Assembly: GCA_013350335.1 (NCBI GenBank)
Contig: CM023539.1
Location: 40,410,631 to 40,474,630 of the forward strand
DNA length: 64,000 bases
Direction of reading: 5' to 3'
Source: Chimonanthus salicifolius
Lineage: Eukaryota; Streptophyta; Magnoliopsida; Laurales; Calycanthaceae
Notes under the pieces: model-generated
Database searches by the model: none
Seen by the model: the letters and a program-made list of their open reading frames with translations, nothing else
What the model was told of the DNA's origin: nothing
Made by a program: the position numbers and the translations under genes
Part shown: in pieces, positions 45,748 through 57,744 of the stretch
Layout: every line of letters begins with the position of its first letter
Position numbering within the stretch: position 1 is the first letter of the stretch

Positions 45748-48257
45748 GGAGAGCCATACAAACACTTAGATTTTCTTTTTCTACACACCCTTTTTCAAAA
45801 ATTTAGGTGAAATGACCCTTGTCCTTACACTTCAAACTCTGCTGCACCCACCTGAACTCCTCTCCTTCGTTCAAAGCTAAGGTTAAAATATCGGCCGATA
45901 TATATCGGTTTTTTCAAACCGATCAATATCGGCCGATACGATAAGTATCGGCCGTACAGTTGGAATATCGGCCGATATGGACGATAAACGGTCCCCAATA
46001 TCGGCCCCAATATCGGCCGACATTGTTAAATATTGGTTTATTACATTTATTTTTCATTTTTTTTAAAAAAAGAAAAACAATATCGGCCGATACGGGCGAT
46101 ATATCGATCCGTATATCGGACGCAATATCGCCTGATATACTATTTATCGGTCTGGAAAGCCCGATTTTTTTTTAAAAAAAAAATTATCGGTAGTGACCCA
46201 CTGGATATCGGCGATATTTGGACCGTTTATCGGTCCAAAATATCGGCCGATAATCCCCCAATATCGGTCCGTAACGGTTCCGATAATATTAATTAAAAAT
46301 TAAAATCGGCGATATTTTAAACAATTATCGGGCGATATATCATGGACGATATATTGCGCGATATTTCGTCCAAAATATCGCCCAGGAATCCTGCATCATA
46401 TCCCATCCAACAGGATGTGGGATTCTTTCTGTTTCCCACGCCTGAATTTCTTAATATTATTTCATGCACCCCGTGATCTGAACCGACCGAACTCTTCCAC
46501 TATATCAGTACCCCATACATCTCCTCATTCAGCCACAAATTCATTCCGAAAATCACTTATCCAGCAGTGGTATTTTCTAACTCCTATCCCATCTTATGAA
46601 CGGTCATCCGGCTAGATTGGAAATCCTTGTGTATTATTGGCTTATCTTAGAAGATCATTTCGTTCAAAGTACTGGAAATATATTGATCTTCATTTTCATG
46701 TAAGTTTTTATTCCATTTTTATTTTTTAGCCTTCTGATCTAAATATTTTATGGTTTTAATGTATAGTTTAATATTTAATGTATTTTTTGTAATATGTTGT
46801 TGTTTTAGAAATATGGATTATTAATTATTGATAGTGATTTATTTATGCTTAAGGCCTTAAAAATTTAGCATAGAAGTTATTATGAATGTATGATATTTTT
46901 TTTCATGCAGATTATTTTTTTTTCATTTTCTTTTATTTTCTAAAGTGAAAATGTACTACAAAACATTATAAGAATTAAGAAATAGTAATTATTGGGAAAA
47001 GTTGCTGATTTTTTTTATAAAACACCCCTCTGATTTTAGAAAGAAGGTTCTATGAAAAAATATAAATTTCATGCAACGTAATTATTAATTTAAAATGTTT
47101 ATTATCCAGTAATATGCAGTCCATGTCGATTTCAGATCGTCAGTCGCAATCCTCATCTGATAGTTGGCAGTACCACAATCTATCGTCAACATCCGACTAC
47201 ACGTCTAATGATGAGCGACTTCCGGAAGAGACGTATGCAAGATTTTATTTCCACGTCTCGGGTTATCCATATGAAGAGCTGGATCTATAGTAATATTATA
47301 TTTGTTTGGACAAGCTTTGATGTAATTCAAATTTTGAGATATGAAATTCAATTTCATTGACCGCCACCGTAATGAATTCAAATTTTGATAGATAACTAAT
47401 AGTCTAAAAAAAAATAAACAATACCATATTATTCAGAGGTCTTCACTTATAAAATACTATTTTACCTTTTATTACCACTTCTTGAAAATTTTAAAAACAT
47501 GATTTGAATTTTAAAATACTATTCAATAAATTAAAAATTATAATAAGTGACACTAATCTCATTAAAAATTATGCTAAGATTGATTAATTATATACTAGGA
47601 TCTACTTCTTGATGAGACTTGAGAGGATTGATGGGACATTTTCATGTTTTTATAAGTTAACATCATCTATTGTTAATTTTAATATTAAAAATAGATGAAA
47701 CTTAAATAAATAATTTGAATATGTATATGACCGATATTTAATGAAAAAATTACATTTTCAAGAAGCCCAAAATTTTCCTGACATAACCCAAAAAAAATTG
47801 GACAAAAATTCAAAAAAAAAAAAAAAACGGAAGAGAGAGAAAGTTACCGGCCTGTATATCGGCCGATATACCGGTTGGACCGGTATTTCAATCCCTGGTT
47901 CAAAGGAGAGTAGCGCCGAACACAGTTTATGAAGGGGAGAAGAAAATCGGTGGGCCCCACCATTGATTGAAACCTAGGGTCTTCCTTAGCCGTAGATAGG
48001 TGGGCCAGGGGCGATCATGGTGTGGGCCCACCTATGTACTGGCTAAGGAAGACCCTATGTTTCGATCAACTGTCTGGCCAACTGATTTTCTTCTCTCCTT
48101 CATATCCTGTGTTTTGTGCTACTCTCCTTTGAACGCAGGAGAGGAGTTTGGTGGATGCGGCCGAGTTTGAAATAGAAGGGTAAAAGGGTCATTTCACTTA
48201 AATTTTTGAAAAATGGTGTATAGGAAAAAAAAAAACAGAGTGTCTGTATAACTCCCC
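45748..48257. mobile_element. Foldback MITE of about 480 bp, split by a nested hAT element
   Basis: The left part (45748-45876) is the approximate inverse of the right end (about 48130-48257), sharing TTTTTCAAAAATTTA-GTGAAATGACCCTT and CTCCTCTCC-TTC. The remaining left arm resumes at 47898 (TTCAAAGGAGAGTAGC), after the nested insertion, and pairs with about 48015-48130, including GGGTCTTCCTTAGCC. Together they form a near-complete hairpin. Flanks TATTTTTA (45740-45747) and TAATTTTA (48258-48265) are an 8-bp duplication with one mismatch. No coding sequence belongs to the MITE itself. Confidence 0.82.
45877..47897. mobile_element. Nested hAT element with TATCGGCCGATA subterminal repeats
   Basis: Inserted into the foldback MITE with a perfect 8-bp duplication GTTCAAAG (45869-45876 and 47898-47905). 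Ends are CTAAGGTTAAAATATCGG on the left and the inverse CAGGGATTGAAATACCGG on the right (12 of 18 identical). About 500 bases of the left end (45890-46390) and the last 60 of the right end carry many copies of the palindrome TATCGGCCGATA and variants, probable transposase-binding repeats. Inside, 47114-47290 is a short S/Q-rich open frame after an acceptor-like ATGCAG, possibly a transposase remnant. Otherwise no transposase is seen. Confidence 0.8.
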
Positions 48258-48514
48258 TAATTTTATCTGATATGCCAGAGTGTTTGAATAAAAACTCATC
48301 TTGAAATTTTAGTTTTTAACTATTTAAATTAATTTTAAATAAGTGTACAATATCATAATAAAAAAGCAAAATTTTTAAATATTCGAATAATAACCAGTGA
48401 AGATAAATTCTGAGAGATCACAATTATCTTTGACACAGGTCAAGTAGACAGCCACTCCACAATTAAATATGAAAAATGAAGTGGAAGAAAAACTGATATC
48501 TAAAGTTGATAAAC
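48258..48514 (+). promoter_or_regulatory. Upstream region of the MSRB-like gene
   Basis: About 250 bases between the foldback MITE and the MSRB start codon. AT-rich, no definite TATA box or motif identified. The MITE therefore lies within the proximal upstream region. Confidence 0.4.
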
Positions 48515-50474
48515 ATGGGCTTTCACCAAATGAGAGTCACTCCCTTTCCCACATCCAAAACATCACTATTCAACCCACAAATCCCGTTTCTCACATTCTT
48601 CTGCCCCATCCATTCCTCCCCCAAATCCCCATCTGCTTTCTGCAGAATCCAACGAAAATTTCCTTCAAAACAGTCATTTTCTACCATTTCTGTAACTCGG
48701 TTCTTTGGGTTTGCTCACAAATCAAATAGGAGAATTGGAAGCGGGGTTGCCATGGCTTCATCTGGATCAGTTCAGAAATCCGAAGAAGAATGGCAGGCAA
48801 TCCTTTCGCCAGAGCAGTTTCGGATTCTTCAGGGCGAAAGGAACAGAGTATGATTGCCAATATTCTTTTTTATTATTTAATTCCTTGTTTTGACTTTTGT
48901 TGAAAAATATTTCCATTTATTTGTATCATACAGTGGAAGTGTTTTTTTTTTTGAAAGGTAGTGGACGTGAGTTTTGGAATTTAAAAGATGTCACCTCATC
49001 AAAAGAATTTGGAATTCCATAATTTTGAGTACTTTTGGAATTTGAGATTTTCCATTTACAAAAATCTAGACGAACCAAACAATAGATTTTCAGCAGAATT
49101 TGTCAAATTCCATCAAATTAAAAATTCCAGTTACAAATTCTGATAAGGTTTTCTCAGATTCTACTTAATTGTACCAACACAAACGAAATCCAGCTAATAT
49201 TTGCAAACCTGCTGAACTTAAAATTGACAGTGCAGGAGTTCTTGAAATTCCAAAATAAACAGAATTTTCTATTCTGGAACTTGGAGAATCATAAAGTCTG
49301 CTGATATTTTCTACCAAAAGCCCAAAAATGCCCATAAGCTGTTCTTATTATAACTTTACCCTCTTTTTTTTTTCATGTTCTCTGATTGAAGTGATTAGTT
49401 TAAGTGATAACTAACCAAAGTTTGGCCCTACCAAGTGAATAATGATTTCTAGTTCAGCTAGCGATGGATCAGGTGATCAGAAGAATGTCATATTGATCTG
49501 ATTTTCATTACATTTTAGAAATTCATTACACCATATGGGTGTTCCTGATTGATCACATCTCAAAACAGTGGTCTGGTTTTCATGAATTATGAGAATTTAA
49601 CTGGACCATGGGGTAGTCCTTACTCCTGCTTGATGATTCTGTTTTTTCTTTCTGATTGTCTTTGCAGCTGCTCATACACTTTTCTCCGTATGATTTTGAT
49701 GACTATTGCTTTCCTTTTGATATGTATTGTCTGGGTGTTAAAATACAATTGGTGGACCATAAGGTAGAGTTAATGCACTGGGATTGTTTTCCATACACAT
49801 TGATGAATGGAATAGTGTTACATTTTTCTTCTCTGTATATTGAATTGAATCTTTGCAAATACTGCAATTGAAAACCGTCAACTGGACATACTTTTCCCAC
49901 AAGCCCTATATGCATATGCATGCCAATTGTTCTTAACATGGCCACTGTTGGCTGGTCACACAATTTCTGAATGAACATACTACATTAATACCAGTTATTG
50001 GGTATTATAATCTAGTTGCTGCATTGGTCAACTCATTTGCTGGAAGTATTTGAATTCAGGTTTTTTATTGGTTTGGTTCTTGGAATGGTCTTTGATTCCC
50101 TTTTTTCTTCATTTTTTCCCTTTTGAGAGAGAGAGAGAGATGGTTGTTAGATTGGTTACCATGTTCCTATTTTCAAAAGAGTTAGCTACTAAGACTCAAT
50201 ACCAAGATCGCCCCTTAAATAGGTATGGGTCCCACATTGTTGAGTGTGTCGCAAAGAGGGCAACATGGATGTGAGGTGTTTAAAGTTTCATCACCAACCA
50301 ATTATCCTAGCCATGTGATCTTGGCCTTTCAATTCTTGATGAATATAAGCCATTAATTAGAAAACTGAAAACTCAAGGGGCATAATGATTAGATTGGATA
50401 AAACTTCTCGAGCTCCTATACATTTGGTTCTCTTTATATAACATCCCACAATGTGGGTCCAAGACCTATTTTGA

Positions 50475-51122
50475 TGTGGACGCTATGATGGCACATGCTC
50501 ATGGGGCTCCAGTATGATGATTTTTATTTAGAGTTAGTATTATTTTGGTTTTTGTGATTTTCAATAATGGTCATATTCAGGTCCAATACAATGTCCGATG
50601 ACATGAAATTGGATCTATTCGATAACTTTTCCGATAATCGTATAAACGAGCCCAAGTTTATACGATTCTGACATGTATATAAAAAGTTATGACTTTGGAT
50701 TTATGAGAGAGGTGCAGTGAACAACCCGAAGACAAGTAGATATGCCTTCACCAAGGATGAGGAGAAGATCATACTTGGACTGTTGAAGCCTATAGGACAA
50801 GTTCAAGCATCGTTAGAGAAGCTCTGTGTAACATTCTACATTGAGAATGGAAAGAAGAAAAAGACTATAGGATGAGTTTTCTCCCACCAAGGGAGAATAA
50901 TGCGGACACCATGATAGCACATGTGCGTGGGGCACCAGTATGATGGTTTTTTTATTTATATTTAGTTTTATTTTAATTTTCGTGATTTTCAATAATGGTC
51001 ATATTTCAGGTCTAATACAATGTATGATTGATATGAAATTGGATTCATTGGATGAATTTTTTTATTACCTATCCAACGAGTTCAAGTTTATGCCATTCTA
51101 ACATGTATAGAAAAATTGTGAC
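50475..51122. repeat. Pair of direct repeats of about 215 bp, probable LTR fragments
   Basis: 50475-50692 and 50901-51122 align along their lengths (shared CCAGTATGATG, GTGATTTTCAATAATGGTCA, TGACATGTAT-like end). The second copy starts TGCGGACACC directly after an A/G-rich CAAGGGAGAATAA, which resembles a polypurine tract before an LTR. Sequence after 51122 (a TATAAATATT near 51209, T-rich stretch) may be the rest of that LTR. The element is not fully delimited. It lies in intron 1 of the MSRB gene. Confidence 0.5.
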
Positions 51123-51974
51123 ATGTTTTCTGACAGGGTTTCATAAAGTGACGAGTTTCAGTTTGTAAATAGTCCCACATCGGTTTTTTTCAAAAAAAAC
51201 TTCATGTAGAGGTACTTTATAAATATTAATGGAAGCCTTAAGGTTAGAACATAGTTGAATTGCATTAAGTTGAGATTTAGTATATTATCTGTAGAATTTT
51301 GCCCAAATCCACATAAAGGAGTAATCGTAAGGAGATTGTCACTTTCTCTTGGGTTCTCTCTTTAAAAGCTTGGTTTGGTTGGTTCCAAGAGAGCAACGAG
51401 GATCAAGAATCAAGCATCATCTGTCAATTATTAAAGGTTTTTCTATTTCAGTTTAGAGAAAATATTTTCTTGAGAATTATGATTTTTGAAGTTGAGTAGA
51501 GAAGAATTCAATGTTGGGCCTGCATTTTATGAAAGTGTTATTTTTGTGGATGGCAAATTATTTAGTTTGTTTCTTGTAAGCCTAATCATTAAACGTAGAC
51601 TAGATCATCTCATATCCCTAGCCTCCATCATATTTAAAGGTTAGTCTTAGTAAAAGTTCATGGTATATTTTTTGTTTTGAAAAATGTCTATGAGATATGA
51701 CAAAAGCTTCTGATGTCGTTGGTAAGTGCTCAAACCAGTGAAGGTTGTACTGTCTAGTCATGTGCATGTTAGATAGGCAGTCAACACATGGAAAACAATT
51801 TGTCAAATGCAAGTATTTGTGCTGACCGCAGATAGATAGGATAACTAGCTTTAATGATGAGCATGTTGTTGTGTTGTAGCCATCACGGTAGCTCTTGGAG
51901 TGCCTTATCATGGAAACTGTTATATTCCTTCTCTTACTCCTGAAGCTATGGAAAGTGTAACTGTTCTCTATAGA

Positions 51975-51976
<2 letters not shown>

Positions 51977-52054
<78 letters not shown>
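51977..52054. repeat. Compound microsatellite (TG)15(AG)24
   Basis: Uninterrupted TG repeats at 51977-52006 pass directly into AG repeats at 52007-52054. Confidence 0.97.
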
Positions 52055-52056
<2 letters not shown>

Positions 52057-53099
52057 TTCCATGATTCAGGTTGTCACATGTTAGAATTTTGTCAGATGTA
52101 ATTGTCCAATAAAGAAGCTTTCACACGAGAAGGGGTGATAGCTTTCCAAAGAGGTTTGAAAGGAAAGGAGGAAATGCCTCGAGTTTAATTAGGAATGAAA
52201 CAGATTTACTTGAAAAGTGATCCACTTGTTCCCTTCCCCCATACTCTTTGGCCCCCTCTCCTCTTGATGTGATGGCATCATTGATCTTATATAGCAGAGA
52301 TGATTATTGTATTACTCATGATCTACCCAAAAGAAAGTATTACTCCATGTGATCTTTGGTATTCCTTCTGAATGCAAGTGTCCTCAACATTCTCCCTCAA
52401 ACCAATCACTCACTGAAGCTTCCTTACAATCTTTCCTGGTTCTCCTTCCACCATAAATCCTCCCAATACCAGATGTTGAATGCATCCCCCACAAGAGATT
52501 TTATTCTTTTCTAATCACTTCTCCACCTGTTCTTCCCCACTTTAACTATATCCGTCCACACTCTGGACCTCCGTTTGATTGGCGTACCTGAGCCTACAAC
52601 ACTTATTCTCTTCATTATATTTTACTTATGACTTCTCTCCACTGTGTATCCTTCTTTGTATCGAATCTCCAACATAATTTTGCAATAATGCTCAATCCAT
52701 TTTTGAAATGTTGCCTATCCCAAGTCCCCATTTTCAATCGGCAAAGAGACCCACTTCCAGTTGATTAGATGGATTTTATTTGGTGGAAATCATTTGAGTG
52801 GAAGGGTTTGAAAATAAGTAGAATAAAGATAGAATATAGAAGTTTGACTTTAGGGAAGTGGGGGGCCACAAAAAGGAATAGATCAAAGTTGGAAATGATT
52901 TAATGTGACATTGTTATAGTAGGATGGACATGGGGTGGGCAAAGTGTAGGCGTGTAAGCTGTGTTTTGCCTGATAAAAGAGTACCGTGTTGGTTAAAAGG
53001 TGATTTTATAAAGCAACCATTAAACCTGTAATGATTCATAGATCTAAACACTAGGCAATGCAGAAAAGAGAAGTAAATGAGGAATGGCAAACCATTTGG

Positions 53100-53800
53100 G
53101 AAAAAAAGAAGATAAGGCAGTAGTAACGAAAATGCTATGTTAAGAGGAATGAGTTGGAGTAATATTAAAAGATGAAATTAGAAATGAACGTATTAGGGAG
53201 ACCTTATGATGTAGGACACAGGGATGGACCCATCACATGTGGGCCCAATTTGTTTATTTTAGTATTATTTATTTAGTTTCTCTCTTTTTTTCCTATTTAG
53301 ATTAGGTTTCCAATTTTAATTAGTTTCCTACTTATTTAAGCTTTCTTAATGTAATTAGGATTTCTTGTCGTAGTTAGTTTCCTAGTTTATTTAGGTTTGT
53401 TTTCCTAGGTTTCTTCCTTTTATTCAAGGAGAGAATCGATTGTAATGGATACAATACTCGATTGATATTGAATGAAAATTATTGAAGGCATAGCCTTTCT
53501 TATCTTCCTACCCAAGCCACAGGCTGGTTATCCCTTCTCCCGATCTCGTCGAAGACTCGGGAATCCTTATTTTTGGCTGGATCGCTTTGTGGATAGCATC
53601 GATCCCGCATCACCTTAAAAATAGCTCCAGTAAAACTTTTAAAAAATCAAGTAGGCAAGAAGAGGGAATTTATCTTAAGATGGTCTGGGCACATAGCTAA
53701 ACAATTTTGATGAGGGGATGTCTCTACAAGTTGTTATCAAATGCCAATATAGATATATACTTTTCCATGATGCTAGTTTTTGTTCAAGTATCTCAATGAT
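53100..53800 (+). mobile_element. LINE reverse-transcriptase C-terminal remnant, split by a solo LTR
   Basis: Before the solo LTR the plus strand reads DEIRNERIRET, and after it APVKLLK followed by ILRWSGHI, the end of the reverse transcriptase of plant LINEs. The reading frame is continuous across the insertion site if the LTR and one copy of its duplication are ignored. Upstream, sequence to about 52900 may belong to the same LINE but is too decayed to assign. Confidence 0.65.
53207..53612. mobile_element. Solo LTR (406 bp)
   Basis: Starts TGATGTAGGACAC and ends CCCGCATCA, with a perfect 5-bp duplication CCTTA (53202-53206 and 53613-53617). No internal region or partner LTR is present, so it is a solo LTR left by recombination. 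Its ends resemble those of the element at 54314-56714, while most of the interior differs. Confidence 0.9.
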
Positions 53801-53815
53801 TGGATCCTATCATAG

Positions 53816-54313
53816 ATGGCACATCATAGTCATCGTCATATAAGTAGCTACTCAAAAATGCATTTTAGTCTGGTGGTGGTGAGGAGCTGGATTGTTTGTC
53901 TTGGTAAGATCCTCACTTGTGATAACATTAAAAAGAGGCGGCATATCATGGTCAGCGGTTGCCCTCTTTGTCTCAATGGTGTCAAGGATGTGAACCACTT
54001 CTCCATTGTCCCTTTTCCACTAAGGTATGGGACTCCCATCATTCAGCTTTTAAATATGAAGTGAGTGATGCCTGAATCCTTAGCAGCTCTATCATACTCA
54101 TGGATGTTTTCCGAGGTTCCTTCCAAGTTTGTCATTTTATGGAAGCTTGCTTTCTTTGCCACTATCTGGACTCTTTGGTGGGAAAGGAACAATTGCATTT
54201 TTAGGAACAAGGCTGAAACACATTAGTCCATTGCTCTCCATGTGCAAGCAAAATGCATCTTTTCATCTTCTGCTTTCAAGGAATTTCATGGCACTCCAAA
54301 GTTAGACCTGTTC
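53816..54313 (+). mobile_element. LINE 3' fragment with zinc-binding (zf-RVT) region
   Basis: Translates to KILTCDNIKKRRHIMVSGCP with LCLNG and DVNHF, the zf-RVT pattern (C-x2-C ... H), then FATIWTLWWERNNCIF, the conserved tail of plant LINEs. Stops and shifts are present. It is cut at 54313 by the following LTR element. Confidence 0.7.
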
Positions 54314-56714
54314 TGATGTAGGACACGTTGCTGAGATCCTTATGTGGACACTACTATTTTATTTTATTTATTTTTAGTAGATTTTATTTTATTAATTTCG
54401 TTTTTCTAAGTTGGTGTCCTAGATTAATTAGGAAACCCAATTGCTATTTTCGTTTTTAGTAAGGAAGCCAAGTCGGTGGCTTTCCTAGATTGTCTAGAGT
54501 CCTTTACTATTTTCGAGTGTTTGTTTTCTTATAAATACCATGGGTGTGGTGCTCGAGATACACACACGATGGATTAATAAAATTATTAAGGCATAGCCTT
54601 TTCCTATTTTCTTTCTTTCTTCTTCTCTTGTCATAGATACATGTCTATTCTTCTTCTTCCTGCCTAGTTGCAGGTGTGTTCCCACATCAAGTGGTTCAAA
54701 GCAGGTTCCGATATCTTTGAGACCGATTATCTTCATCTCTTGTGAAGAAAAAACAAAAAGCCAAAGCCTGGGCGTTCTCTCGCGAGATGGCTTCTCCCAT
54801 TCTCACTTACCCTCCCACCCTCCCTTTGCAAAAAAAAAAAAGCCCAACATTACCCACATCTGCATACTTGCTTCCACTCCCATCTCGCTTCTGCCTGATC
54901 ATCGCCCCCATCTGCTTTCGCTCAAATCCCTCATCCCAGGACTTCCTCCTTCATCTCCTTCTTGCTCAGACGCTGGAGTCAATCCTATCCTCGAGTTCCG
55001 TTGTTGTTGCTCCCTTTGAGTCCCTCTGTTCTGATCTCACGAGCCATTTGCTCCAGGTCATACGTTCCATCGTTGTCCCCTCGACTTTCTTCCATCTCCT
55101 TCTGCGACCCACTTTTCTTTTTGCTGCCCACTTCTCATCCAAACACTTCCCTTCGTGTTTTTGCCCTAAATCAGCCCTAACTGCCTTCTCAGATCCCATG
55201 TGCCAAAAGCCTTCTTAAGTCATCACCCCACACTTGTGAGTTACCTTGAGTGTGTGGCTCCGACATTCGTCGGGATTGACTTAATTTCTTTATCTCCCAT
55301 TTAATGACCCATTTACCCCCTAGATTATGCCCATTTAAACCTTTCAATCCATTACCACTTTGCTGAACTTAAATCCATGCCCTACTCTTGGGTCCCACCT
55401 TACCCATCCATTAAACCATTTACCCGGTCCTCCTCATTCTACCCATCTAATCACATCACATACCCATCTAACCGATATCATAAGCCCTATAATTACCACT
55501 TAGTTCCTTCCTATTCCCATTGACCTAAGTCACCAAGTTCTTTCCAACCCCCAACCCGCTCCAACCGTCGTGTCTTGGACTCTGTAGCACTCCGATCTGA
55601 TTACCCACATCATGTAGACCAGATTGCATCCACAAACAATGGTGATCAATATGTCAGCCAATCTGAATTCAAAGAATTTCTCTCTGAATTACGTTCTGAA
55701 TTGCTATCTAATGTGCGATCAGCCTTACAAGATTTACTGCAAGAGTTCACATCGAAACATGTACTTGCTTCCTTGAGATGCGTGCTAAATCCTCCAAAGT
55801 CACCTTCTAAGTTCATGCATGCTCCTCCAGTGGTCGTCACTCCATAGACGGTGCCTGTGTTGGAAAAAGAGCCAGTTGTGTTGCCGGTGCCACAGTCGAT
55901 GCAACCGCTGAGTATTGAACCACCACCACCATCACCATTACCAACACCCTTCACCACCTCCCCCGCCACCATCGCCAATTACCCAACCATCTCCATTACC
56001 CAAACTTTCTCCCATTACGGATACCAAGAATTCATCTATGGTTATTCGTCCATTATCATGCCCTCCTATCCTCTCATTGGTGCCTCATTCGACACACCCT
56101 CAGGACTGTGTTATCACTCCAGTGCCATATGACGACCCCTTCGCAATCAGCTTGGTTCGTCCATACTTGAGCTCGTTTGCAGTCCTCGCTTCTTCGTCCT
56201 ATAAAAAGAAAGCTCTCATCATTGTGAAGTTAAAAGCTTCATCATTTGCATCTTCGGACTTGGTCTTCATCTCTATTTGGTCCCGTGTGATTTTTGCTGA
56301 TTTCAACTTGAGGACAAGTTCTTTTTAAGACCGGGGGACTGATGTAGGACAAGTTGCCGAGATCCTCATGTGGACACTACTATTTTTATTTTATTTATTT
56401 ATAGTAGATTTTATTTTGTTAATTTCGTTTTTCTAAGTTGGTGTCCTAGATTAATTAGGAAACCCAATTGCTATTTTCGTTTTTAATAAGGAAGCCAGGT
56501 CGGTGGCTTTCCTAAATTATCTAGTCTTTTACTATTTTCGTGTGTTTGTTTTCTTATAAATACCATGGATGTAGTGCTCGAGAGACACAAACGATGGATA
56601 TATAAAATTATCAATGCATAGCCTTTTCCTATCTTCTTTCTTTCTTCTTCTCCTGTCATAGATACAGGCCTATTCTTCTTCTTCTTGCCAAGTTGCAGGC
56701 GTGCTCCCGCATCA
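54314..56714 (+). mobile_element. Complete non-autonomous LTR retrotransposon (2.4 kb)
   Basis: LTRs at 54314-54689 and 56340-56714 start TGATGTAGGAC and end CATCA, with a perfect target duplication TGTTC (54309-54313 and 56715-56719). A polypurine tract AAGACCGGGGGAC (56327-56339) precedes the right LTR; the left one is followed by GTGGTTCAAAGCAGG, a poor match to the tRNA-iMet site. LTRs contain CTTATAAATACC, a TATA-type promoter. They differ at roughly one base in 15, so this is older than the chromovirus. The 1.65-kb interior has no gag-pol domain. It has a Pro-rich open frame interrupted by one TAG (55575-56132; FKEFLSELRSELLSNV, then QPLSIEPPPPSPLP) of unknown function. It lies in intron 1 of the MSRB gene. 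Confidence 0.9.
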
Positions 56715-57502
56715 TGTTCCATTTGCTAGCAAAATGCATCTTTGTTTTGGATTTGGTACTAGGGATACTTGTCTTAAAACAATATACCATTTGTTCACCA
56801 GCTAACTAGGTGCTTGGCACTCGTAATTGGATTTAGCAATTTGTTTTCTATGGGCCAACTGCCCATCTGATGCCCCAATATAACTTCTTTTTTTTTTAAT
56901 TTTCTTTGTTTCTTCCTCTTCCTCCTCCTCTTTGCTTCTTGTTTCTTTGTTCTTTCCTGGTTGATAAACCGGTCAATGCATAATGGGTTAGGCAACATTA
57001 AACATAATACGTCCTCATGAACTCAATTCCTAGATCTCTCTCCTTAACCAGCCTTTGATGTACTGGGGATTCTTTGCCTCTATCATGGTGTGACTACTAT
57101 TTCTTGAGCAAAGTGCATTGTTGGAGTAAAAAAGGAGGAAGGCATTGTGCATCACAATAGGAGCCTATTGCCTAAAATTGAATTTGTGTAGCTATATGTG
57201 TGTACATGTGGAGAGCTGATAGTGTTTCAGATGGATAGGGACCCAAAAGGTGGGTGGGGCATGGAGTAAATTGTATACAAAACAGATCAGTGACTGTTAA
57301 GCTATTGCTTGTTATATTTTTGTTTCAAGTGCATGTGTCGTGGCAGTCTAATGGTGTGGTGTATCTGTCGCTTTGTACCAGTGGAAATGAATATGCAACT
57401 AAGTACTCTCTTCTGTCTTTTTTGCGTGATGAAATACTCTCTTTTATCATGTGAATATAAATGTAATAATGAAGAAATATTGTTATTACTTACCTACAAT
57501 TG

Positions 57503-57744
57503 CCATCCGGTAGTGGAGATGTTCCCGATTGAGTAATCTCAGGATGATGTTCGGGTGCGAGGGTTATACATCTAGGGTGGTGGGAGTCATTGTATTGTGC
57601 CATTGAGGCATACTTTGTAACCTTTATGTACTTTGTAGATTCTGTCTTCTCATTGGGTGGGCGGTTTTACAAACCTCTTGTACTCTCCCCCCTATTGTTT
57701 GTATTTGAATTAATGTTATATTTATGTCTCCGTTTTAAAAAAAA
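57503..57744 (+). mobile_element. 5'-truncated LINE insertion with 18-bp target duplication
   Basis: A 242-bp insert ends in an A run at 57736-57744. It is bounded by perfect copies of ATTACTTACCTACAATTG at 57485-57502 and 57745-57762. The insert reads like a LINE 3' UTR and has no coding sequence. It lies in MSRB intron 1. Confidence 0.88.
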
